DNA of 56,156 bases, from positions 1-56,156 of the forward strand of contig VBAQ01000067.1 in the NCBI GenBank assembly GCA_005883765.1, read 5' to 3'. Position 1 is the stretch's first letter; each line of letters starts with the position of its first letter. Shown one piece after another: positions 26,995-33,403 of the stretch. The stretch comes from Bacteroidota bacterium. GTDB taxonomy: Bacteria; Bacteroidota; Bacteroidia; Chitinophagales; Chitinophagaceae. The translations under genes and the position numbers were made by a program. The notes under the pieces are model-generated. The model did not search any database. It was given only the letters and a program-made list of their open reading frames with translations, and was not told where the DNA came from.

Positions 26995-28221
26995 TCAGCA
27001 AAATCCCAGGTGGTCATATTTTTTACCGAGAATAGCGGTATCATCGGCATCCAGCCAGTTTCTTAAAACTGTGGCATAAACTGTTTTGAAATCGATCTTG
27101 TATTTGAGATCGCCTTCTTCAAGATCATCCAGGTCTGGCATTGAGTTAATAATTCCTTTTTGTTTTAAAGCTCGGCCGATCAAAAACATATTGTTGGCCG
27201 TGCCGTGATCAGTACCTCCACTAGCATTTTGCGAAACTCTTCTCCCAAACTCAGAGAACGTGAACATCAGAACGTCATTGAAACGATTATTGTTCTTTAG
27301 GTCTGCAGTAAATGCTTTTAGCGCGTTGCTCAATTCCGTAAATAATCTTTGTTGCTGGTTTTCCTGGTTCACATGAGTATCAAAACTGCCAAGTGAAATG
27401 TAGTAAACCTTGGTGTTGATGTCGGAAAAAATCAATGAAGCGATGGTTTTTAATCCATTTCCCAATTCTGTTTTGGGATACTCGGCCGAGGAAGGGTGTG
27501 CCCTGCTCTGTTCGAAAATATAATTAGCAGATGATAGTGTCTCAGACATGGTTTTATAGAGATAATCCACTGTTTCCTCATTCCCATCTCCGCCTGTCTG
27601 AGTCATTCGGCCAGGCTCATGACTTTTTAAAACATCCTTAAAGAATCTTTCGTTGCTCGTACCAAACAGTCTTTTGGGATCCTTCATTGCGATCGCCTTT
27701 GAATTTTCTCCTTTTAGTGCAAGACTAAGTACGTCGTCAATTTCAAGAGCGTATGTCGGCTTATCACAACCGCCACACTGCGCGTCAAGGTAGCGTCCCA
27801 CCCACCCGGTTGTGATATATTCATTGCTTGCACTGCCTGTTTGCCAAATGTCCATGCTACGAAAATGTGATCGGTCGGGATTGGGGTAACCTACATTATT
27901 TAAAATGCCAAGACTTCCATCGTCATACAGTTCCTTTAAGGTGATCAGCGCCGGATGTAAACCGACTTCATCCGTCAATGATAAAGCCTTGGTTTTCCCG
28001 ATGCCGAGTCCTGGACGTTCACGGTAGTATATATCGTTGCGAATGGGAATTACCGTATTCAAGCCATCATTACCACCGCTCAATTGCAAGATCACCATCA
28101 CCTTATTTCCGGGAGGCACCATATCAACCATTTCAAGCGCCTTTAAAAATTTTGGGACCATGAAAGTTGCAGTGGCAAGTGAACCGAGTTGTAAAAATTT
28201 TCGACGTTTGATAACCACCAT
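26995..28221 (-). CDS. DUF1501 family protein with twin-arginine signal
   Basis: This 408-residue protein begins with a twin-arginine-type signal (RRKFLQ at residues 6-11, then a hydrophobic stretch), so it is probably exported folded by Tat. The body matches the DUF1501 family, related to the alkaline-phosphatase/sulfatase fold: VMVILQLSGGNDGLNTVIPI near 37-56, GVGYPNPDRSHF-type segment (VGYPNPDRSHFRSMDIW near 112-128), SLGSFDTHVNQ and MFTFSEFGRRVSQNASGGTDHGTANNMFLIG near the C-terminus. The biochemical role of the family is not known to me. It is followed upstream by a DUF1800 gene on the same strand, a pairing seen widely in Bacteroidota and Planctomycetes. Confidence 0.88.
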   Translation of the reverse strand: MVVIKRRKFLQLGSLATATFMVPKFLKALEMVDMVPPGNKVMVILQLSGGNDGLNTVIPIRNDIYYRERPGLGIGKTKALSLTDEVGLHPALITLKELYDDGSLGILNNVGYPNPDRSHFRSMDIWQTGSASNEYITTGWVGRYLDAQCGGCDKPTYALEIDDVLSLALKGENSKAIAMKDPKRLFGTSNERFFKDVLKSHEPGRMTQTGGDGNEETVDYLYKTMSETLSSANYIFEQSRAHPSSAEYPKTELGNGLKTIASLIFSDINTKVYYISLGSFDTHVNQENQQQRLFTELSNALKAFTADLKNNNRFNDVLMFTFSEFGRRVSQNASGGTDHGTANNMFLIGRALKQKGIINSMPDLDDLEEGDLKYKIDFKTVYATVLRNWLDADDTAILGKKYDHLGFC

Positions 28222-28231
28222 AAAACGATTT

Positions 28232-28281
28232 TAGATTTTAGAATGGGATTGCAGATTGAATTAAATCTAAAATCTGCAATC
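28232..28281. repeat. Inverted repeat between DUF1501 and DUF1800 genes
   Basis: GATTGCAGATT (28247-28257) is matched perfectly by AATCTGCAATC (28271-28281). An outer pair, AGATTTTAG near 28233 and CTAAAATCT (28267-28275), overlaps it, so alternative foldings are possible. The low-complexity AATCTG/AAATC wording looks like a dispersed intergenic repeat family rather than a terminator, because no T-run follows. Confidence 0.5.
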
Positions 28282-28293
28282 TGAAATCCGCAA

Positions 28294-29745
28294 TCAGCAT
28301 AACTGATATTCCGGCGTACTCATTAATTGTATAGTAGCGCTCCTAATAAAACTTTCCTTGCTTCCCCCATCCGCATATTGGCTGATGACTCCCGCACTCA
28401 CCGCCTTTTTTGTTTGCAGCAAAACTCCCGCGATATCATTTATCAGGTCTTCGCGGGCCACCCGGTCATAGTAGTCGAGGTATTTTTTCCAATCAATTTC
28501 TGCATTGATCGGCTTACCAGCCTTGCCTGCTTTTGTTTTCATTTCATCTTCGCCACGTCCCATCATTTGATCATCGTCTGATTTAGGATTGACATTAAAT
28601 TCATCTTTGTCGTTGATGAGTTGAGGAATGCGCATGCGCATCATCAGTGTCGAGCTGTCGATCCAGCTCTTTCCGCCGGGCCAACCTGCAACATTGGGAG
28701 GATAAAATAATATTTGTCCCAACACCCTCTCCAGCAGCAGTAATGCTTCTTCATTTTCCAATTTCATTGGGAGCATTCGCTGCAGGCCTACCAACAATTC
28801 TATAGGGGATTTTATCCTTGAGCCAATATTGTTTTCATCATAGAACCAATCACTGGTAAAAATATCTTCCATCAACTTACTGATGTCATAGTCGCTCTTA
28901 TAAAAACGTTCCGAAAGCCATTGCACTTTTTGCTCATCAATCTTGTCATTCACAAAAAAACGATAGATCTTATGCGAAATATATTTTGCGGTTTGCTTTT
29001 GATCCAGTAAAATATCCAGCACTTCATCACCATCAAAATTTCCCGTTTTTCCCAACACGGTTTTACTTCCATCGTCGTGTTGAAACTTGCGAAAAACAAA
29101 TTCACCTTTTACATTAGCACCCCAGCCTGTAAAAGCCCTGGCAGCTTCTTTCACATCATGCTCTGTATAACTGCCACGACCGATGGTAAACAATTCCATT
29201 ACCTCACGAGCGAAATTCTCATTAGGATGATCCTTCCTGTTTTGATTATTATTTAAAAAATTCAGCATCGCAGCTGTTTTCGAAACTTCATGAATAAGCT
29301 CGCGAAAATTTCCAAGAGCATTTTGCCTGATGACATCGAGCAGCTCCTGTTGAAAAAACACGTTTAAGTTTCGGCAGGCAAAATGACCATGCCAGAAAAA
29401 GGACATTTTTTCCCGGAGCTGTGCATCGGTGTTTACCATCTCCTTTACCCAGTACAGGTTCAAATTCCTGATTCCTTCCCTGCTCTTTCTTTGCAATTCT
29501 TTTCGCTGTTCCGCCGACATTTCCTGCTTCTGGAGCCTGCCCGCGTCCTGTATCCCAAGCATGAGCCCCTGGAGGTAATTGTCGGCGGCCTGTAGATATT
29601 CCGGTTTCTTTGGAGAGTGTTTTTGAAGGGCTTTATACAATTTTTCTGGTGAAGTTTTATCTAGAGAATTCAATTGTTCGACTGCAGGGCCAAAACCAGC
29701 ACGCCACATCAAATGCTGGTTTCTTAATTGGTTACTCAATGCCAT
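28294..29745 (-). CDS. DUF1800 family protein
   Basis: This 483-residue protein of the DUF1800 family has an N-terminal LRNQHLMWRAGFGP, the central MSFFWHGHFACRNLN and QNALGNFRELIHEVSKTAAMLNFLNNNQN, then NENFAREVMELFTIGRG and HDVKEAARAFTGWG. These are the family hallmarks. A late VLGQILFYPPNVAGWPGGKSWIDSSTLMMRM is also typical. The reading frame is open to an earlier ATG at 29844 (33 more residues). I prefer 29745 because MALSNQLRNQHLMWRAGFGP looks like the natural N-terminus, but this is not certain. Neither start shows a clear signal peptide. The paired DUF1501 gene follows 72 bases downstream. Confidence 0.85.
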   Translation of the reverse strand: MALSNQLRNQHLMWRAGFGPAVEQLNSLDKTSPEKLYKALQKHSPKKPEYLQAADNYLQGLMLGIQDAGRLQKQEMSAEQRKELQRKSREGIRNLNLYWVKEMVNTDAQLREKMSFFWHGHFACRNLNVFFQQELLDVIRQNALGNFRELIHEVSKTAAMLNFLNNNQNRKDHPNENFAREVMELFTIGRGSYTEHDVKEAARAFTGWGANVKGEFVFRKFQHDDGSKTVLGKTGNFDGDEVLDILLDQKQTAKYISHKIYRFFVNDKIDEQKVQWLSERFYKSDYDISKLMEDIFTSDWFYDENNIGSRIKSPIELLVGLQRMLPMKLENEEALLLLERVLGQILFYPPNVAGWPGGKSWIDSSTLMMRMRIPQLINDKDEFNVNPKSDDDQMMGRGEDEMKTKAGKAGKPINAEIDWKKYLDYYDRVAREDLINDIAGVLLQTKKAVSAGVISQYADGGSKESFIRSATIQLMSTPEYQLC

Positions 29746-29947
29746 CGATTGGGGTTTTGATTGTGACCAGAAAAAATTTACAAGGTTTAAATTCAACAGA
29801 TTAGTGCCAAGTAAGTGGTACCATCTGGTGAATGGAACGTTCATTAGAGACGCCCATTTTCAATTTGACGTTGCTTATGGTCTCTGCTTGCTCTGGGTTA
29901 AAACAAAAAGGGGCTGATTGCATCCCTTTATAATAAAATGGCTACAG

Positions 29948-30292
29948 TTATTTTTTTGCATTTGCCTTCACATAGGCTGTCACCTGCTCTGTCTCCCCCT
30001 CTGTCAGTTTTGCTTTGGGCACCATCGTTTTTAAAATGCCATCCCAACGGTCAGGAGTATAAAAATCGGTAGGCTTCATACCGTGACATCTTGTGCATTT
30101 GGTTTCATAAATTGTTTTGCCGGCGGCTATTAAGTTAACGTCTGCCACTTCACCAGTGGATTTAGACGTTTCAGGTTGAACTGCCTGTGCGGACTCGGTC
30201 GCGACCTCTTTGGTGGCAACAGTTTTTTTACTGCAGGCAATCATGATAATTGCCAAAAGAAGCAATAGAGATAGTAGTCTTTTCATTTTCAT
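29948..30292 (-). CDS. Cytochrome c family lipoprotein
   Basis: This protein of about 114 residues has a lipoprotein signal ending in the lipobox IMIAC. A low-complexity Ala/Thr/Ser linker follows, then one haem c site, CTRCHG. A downstream Met in KTMVPKAKL is the likely second axial ligand. It would be a membrane-anchored periplasmic electron carrier. I start it at 30292 (MKMKRLL), not at 30307, because a TAnnTTTG element lies at 30312-30305 and would overlap the longer start. It is upstream of the DUF1800 and DUF1501 genes on the same strand, about 200 bases away, and could work with them. Confidence 0.78.
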   Translation of the reverse strand: MKMKRLLSLLLLLAIIMIACSKKTVATKEVATESAQAVQPETSKSTGEVADVNLIAAGKTIYETKCTRCHGMKPTDFYTPDRWDGILKTMVPKAKLTEGETEQVTAYVKANAKK

Positions 30293-30304
30293 AAAGAGTA
30301 AAAG

Positions 30305-30312
30305 CAAAAATA
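30305..30312 (-). promoter_or_regulatory. -7 promoter element for the cytochrome c lipoprotein
   Basis: TATTTTTG on the minus strand matches TAnnTTTG exactly, 13 bases before the ATG at 30292. A TTTTG lies further up (30341-30337) with a spacer of 24, slightly long for a -33 element. Confidence 0.45.
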
Positions 30313-30385
30313 AGCGGCCGACATTTAAAAGATTTTCAAAATCGGTAAAACTTATGGATGTGTCGATTAAAATTTTGGTAAAATA

Positions 30386-31660
30386 TCAATTTCTCAACAT
30401 GCTGTCACCAAAATAGGGATGCAAAATCAAGGGCAGTTTTATCCCTTCGTCAGATTGATTATTTTCTAGCAAGCAGGCAAGTATGCGTGGAAGAGCCAAG
30501 GAACTGCCATTGAGCGAGTGAACCAATTGCGATTTCCCGTTTGTATCTTTAAAGCGGATCTTCATCCGGTTGGTCTGAAAGGTTTCGAAATTTGAAACAG
30601 AGCTTACTTCAAGCCATTTATCCTGGGCAGCACTATACACTTCAAAATCATAAGTAAGGGCGGAAGCAAAACTCATGTCACCTCCGCATAAATTCAAAAT
30701 ACGATAAGGTAAATCCAGCGACTGCACGAGTTTTTCGACATGGTCAACCATTTCTTCATGGGTCTCGTAGCTTGTATCAGGATGAACTATTTGAACGATC
30801 TCCACTTTTTCAAATTGGTGAACACGATTTAGACCACGAACATCTTTACCAAAACTGCCTGCTTCTCTGCGAAAACACGGAGAGTACGCCGTCAATTTCA
30901 TAGGCAGGTCTGCGTCTTTTAGAATTTCATCACGGTAAATATTTGTCAGCGGCACTTCAGATGTGGGGATCATGTAGAAATTATCCGTTTGCATGTAGTA
31001 CATCTGTCCTTCTTTATCCGGTAATTGTCCTGTTCCAAAAGCTGTCGTTTCATTTACCATGAATGGTGGAAGATATTCCGTGTAACCCGCTGCGGTGTTA
31101 TAATCCAGAAAATATTGTATTAGTGCCCGCTGTAGTTTGGCTCCTTTTCCTTTGTATAAAGGGAAACCGCTTCCTGTAATTTTCGCTCCCGTCTCAAAAT
31201 CAACAATGTCATATTGTTTGATCAATTCCCAGTGAGGCTTTGCCCCTGCAGGTAACTTTGGTTTATTCCCTCCTTCTCTTATGATCACATTATCTTCGGG
31301 AGTTTTTCCGAGTGGAACTTTTTGCGAGGGAAGATTTGGAAGCTTCACTAGTTCGTTCTGCAATTCCCGTTCTGTTTCAGACAATTTGTTATTTATCGGT
31401 TGAAGCGAGGCCTTTAAGGATGTAACCTGTTGTTTGAGTCTCTCCGCATTTTCCTTTTCTCCTTTCGCCATTAATTGGCCGATCTCCTTTGATGACGTAT
31501 TTATTTTCGCCTGGATGTTGTCAAATTCCAGTTGTAGTTTTTTCCTTTGGTCATCCAACTCAAGAACTTTGTCAACCACACCTAATTCAGCAAAATATTT
31601 TACTGCCAGTCTTTTTTTTACCCCGTCACGGTCTTGACGTATGATTTGCAATTGTAGCAT
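30386..31660 (-). CDS. serS: Seryl-tRNA synthetase
   Basis: This 424-residue class II synthetase charges tRNA-Ser and tRNA-Sec. The N-terminal long coiled-coil arm (about residues 30-105, KVLELDDQRKKLQLEFDNIQAKINTS onwards) contacts the tRNA. The catalytic core has motif 2, FRREAGSFGKDVRGLNRVHQFEKVE (about 261-285), and motif 3, NGSSLALPRILACLLEN (about 386-402). The length is normal. A well-formed promoter lies at 31692-31722. The cytochrome gene follows 78 bases downstream with its own promoter. Confidence 0.96.
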   Translation of the reverse strand: MLQLQIIRQDRDGVKKRLAVKYFAELGVVDKVLELDDQRKKLQLEFDNIQAKINTSSKEIGQLMAKGEKENAERLKQQVTSLKASLQPINNKLSETERELQNELVKLPNLPSQKVPLGKTPEDNVIIREGGNKPKLPAGAKPHWELIKQYDIVDFETGAKITGSGFPLYKGKGAKLQRALIQYFLDYNTAAGYTEYLPPFMVNETTAFGTGQLPDKEGQMYYMQTDNFYMIPTSEVPLTNIYRDEILKDADLPMKLTAYSPCFRREAGSFGKDVRGLNRVHQFEKVEIVQIVHPDTSYETHEEMVDHVEKLVQSLDLPYRILNLCGGDMSFASALTYDFEVYSAAQDKWLEVSSVSNFETFQTNRMKIRFKDTNGKSQLVHSLNGSSLALPRILACLLENNQSDEGIKLPLILHPYFGDSMLRN

Positions 31661-31691
31661 CCTGATCTAATTTGTCCACCCCTAGGAGCGG

Positions 31692-31722
31692 CAAAGGTAA
31701 ACTCAGAAAGTTAACAATTCAA
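31692..31722 (-). promoter_or_regulatory. Bacteroidota-type promoter of serS
   Basis: On the minus strand TTG (31722-31720), a 20-base spacer and TACCTTTG (31699-31692) match the -33 TTG and -7 TAnnTTTG consensus at normal spacing. It lies 31 bases upstream of the serS ATG and is the best promoter of this class in the window. Confidence 0.65.
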
Positions 31723-31780
31723 TGTCATGTTTATCGGAAGACCAATCCAACAATTCTTAATTTCATCAAAACAAAAAATC

Positions 31781-32113
31781 ATGATCGATCAGTCAATGGT
31801 TACAACGAATATTGAGCTAAATGGCTACCGGGTTATAAAAAATCTTGGGGTGGTACGGGGAATCACCGTTCGCTCCAGGAGTATTTTGGGAAATATTGCC
31901 GGAGGCCTTCAAACCCTGTTTGGGGGCACCATTTCTATTTACGTAGAGCTTTGCGAAAAAACAAGAGCAGAAGCGTTTCGCCTTATGTTGCAAAGCGCCG
32001 ACGAGCGGGGAGCCAATGCAGTTATCAGCATGCGGTATGATGCCAACGAAGTGATCAGTGGAGTAAATGAAGTGCTCGCTTATGGCACGGCCGTGGTTGT
32101 TGAGAAAATGTAG
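31781..32113 (+). CDS. YbjQ/UPF0145 family heavy-metal-binding-domain protein
   Basis: This 110-residue cytosolic protein is similar in layout to YbjQ (UPF0145). It has an N-terminal strand pair (GYRVIKNLGVVRGITVRSRSILGNIAGGLQTLFGG), a helix (LCEKTRAEAFRLMLQSADERGANAVISMRYDAN) and a C-terminal strand (VNEVLAYGTAVVVEKM). The conserved A-x-ERGANAV segment is diagnostic. The family forms pentamers, and its role is unclear despite the name. The frame is open to 31727, but the ATG at 31781 matches the family N-terminus. It stands alone, divergent from serS. Confidence 0.82.
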   Translation: MIDQSMVTTNIELNGYRVIKNLGVVRGITVRSRSILGNIAGGLQTLFGGTISIYVELCEKTRAEAFRLMLQSADERGANAVISMRYDANEVISGVNEVLAYGTAVVVEKM

Positions 32114-32141
32114 TGCCCGAACTAAATATTTCTAATTGTTC

Positions 32142-32226
32142 ATTATTGATTTATTGATTATTCATTATTTCTCGGCGCGGTACGTGTATCGTGTTGACGA
32201 TAGGTTAATCGATAATCAATAATCAA
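32142..32226. repeat. AT-rich inverted repeat between the YbjQ-like and hypothetical genes
   Basis: TTGATTATT (32154-32162) is matched by AATAATCAA (32218-32226), and ATTATTGAT (32142-32150) by ATCAATAAT (32215-32223). The arms overlap, so alternative hairpins around a GC-richer centre are possible. It ends just upstream of the -7 box of the next gene. Confidence 0.45.
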
Positions 32227-32239
32227 CATCGGCTCTATG

Positions 32240-32247
32240 TAACTTTG
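32240..32247 (+). promoter_or_regulatory. -7 promoter element predicting a near-leaderless mRNA
   Basis: TAACTTTG matches TAnnTTTG exactly. It ends only six bases before the ATG at 32254, so transcription would start at or next to the start codon. The upstream in-frame TTG at 32245 lies inside the box and is rejected as a start. Confidence 0.5.
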
Positions 32248-32253
32248 CCACCT

Positions 32254-32598
32254 ATGCTCATACATGATGATCTTCAGCAAAGATGGTGGCAATTGGAGGC
32301 AAGGCTGGTGGAGCGATTTGGCAAGAAGCCCGACATGGAAGCCATTCTTTTTCTTATTGGCATCCAGGAGTTTGGCCAAATCCGCGAAAAATTTACCAAA
32401 GAACAAAAACAGGACCTGATGCACGTAGCGGTTTGTAAGCTACTTACTCAAAGTGGTTATTATGAATTGGAAAAAATGGACGAAGAAGGATGGCCTCATT
32501 TCAGGCAATTAAAAGCAATGCCGGAGATGAGTATGACTGACCAGGAAAACTTTTTGAAAGATCATATACTTCTTTATTTTGAAAGCCACGATTTTTGA
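32254..32598 (+). CDS. Conserved-looking hypothetical protein
   Basis: This 114-residue protein has no signal peptide or membrane segment. It is helical and charged, with FGKKPDMEAILFLIGIQEFGQ, a DLMHVAVCKLLTQSGYYEL helix and a C-terminal DHILLYFESHDF. I do not recognise a family. Codon use and length look like a real gene, and a matching -7 box precedes it. It ends 27 bases before the cyclophilin start, so the two are probably co-transcribed. Confidence 0.7.
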   Translation: MLIHDDLQQRWWQLEARLVERFGKKPDMEAILFLIGIQEFGQIREKFTKEQKQDLMHVAVCKLLTQSGYYELEKMDEEGWPHFRQLKAMPEMSMTDQENFLKDHILLYFESHDF

Positions 32599-32625
32599 GT
32601 TGTGTCTTTTAAGTTAAATGATTCC

Positions 32626-33318
32626 ATGAAAAAAATATTTTTATCGGTAGCGCTCTTGATCCTCGGAATGCTTTGCTTTGCCCAGAAAGATTCTACAATT
32701 AGAAAAAAAGATCGTAAAAAGGATGTTTTATTGCTGACAAATTTTGGTGACATTGTATTGCGATTATCTGATTCCACTCCGTTGCATCGCGATAATTTTT
32801 TGAAGCTTGTAAAGAAGGGCTATTACGATAGCGTGTTATTTCACCGGGTCATTTACAATTTCATGATTCAAGCGGGTGATCCGAACAGCAAACATGCAAA
32901 ACCAGGTCAGTTACTGGGTGGGGGCGGACCCGGTTATCGAATTCCTGCTGAATTCAGGACAACGCTGTTCCACAAAAAAGGAGTGATCGCCGCGGCCCGC
33001 GATAACAACCCTGAAAAAGCCAGCAGCGGCAGCCAGTTCTACATCGTACAGGGAAAAATTTTTAGCGATGCTGGATTAGATTCAGTGGAAATTTTTCGCT
33101 TGAATGGAAGAAAAATTCCCGTTGAACAACGAGAGGTTTACAAAACGATCGGCGGCACTCCACATCTTGACCAGAGCTATACGGTATTTGGCGAAGTGGT
33201 AAAGGGCATGGACGTAGTTGATAAAATCGCAGCTACACCAACAAGCAAGAGCCCCGATACAGACAGGCCCCTCGAAGATGTAAGAATTGTCAAAGCAAAA
33301 TTGATAAAGAGAAAATAA
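32626..33318 (+). CDS. Secreted cyclophilin-type peptidyl-prolyl cis-trans isomerase
   Basis: This 230-residue protein has a signal peptide (MKKIFLSVALLILGMLCFAQ) and a cyclophilin domain. Core segments are NFLKLVKKGYYDSVLFHRVIYNFMIQAGDP (with the catalytic-site FHR and FMIQxGDP), GGPGYRIPAEF and ASSGSQFYIVQGKIF. YTVFGEVVKGMDVVDKI closes the domain. It catalyses proline isomerisation in folding of periplasmic or outer-membrane proteins. An insertion of about 30 residues before the YTVFGEV strand (LNGRKIPVEQREVYKTIGG) is usual for Bacteroidota members. I use the ATG at 32626 because an upstream GTG (32602) would put extra residues ahead of the signal peptide. Confidence 0.92.
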   Translation: MKKIFLSVALLILGMLCFAQKDSTIRKKDRKKDVLLLTNFGDIVLRLSDSTPLHRDNFLKLVKKGYYDSVLFHRVIYNFMIQAGDPNSKHAKPGQLLGGGGPGYRIPAEFRTTLFHKKGVIAAARDNNPEKASSGSQFYIVQGKIFSDAGLDSVEIFRLNGRKIPVEQREVYKTIGGTPHLDQSYTVFGEVVKGMDVVDKIAATPTSKSPDTDRPLEDVRIVKAKLIKRK

Positions 33319-33360
33319 CCCTCACACGATTAACCGACAAGACATCTTTCGCCAAAGAAA

Positions 33361-33397
33361 AAGCATCCCGCTGATGCAGGATGCTTCTCTTTTATTT
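33361..33397. terminator. Bidirectional terminator between cyclophilin and outer-membrane receptor genes
   Basis: AAGCATCC (33361-33368) pairs with GGATGCTT (33379-33386) around a ten-base loop. On the plus strand CTCTTTTATTTT follows; on the minus strand TTTCTTT follows. It can end both convergent genes. Confidence 0.75.
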
Positions 33398-33403
33398 TCC
33401 AGG

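Noticed and set aside
31416-31440. TGTAACCT occurrence in the serS coding region
   Set aside because: No CGTC at the required distance, and it lies within a gene; chance match.
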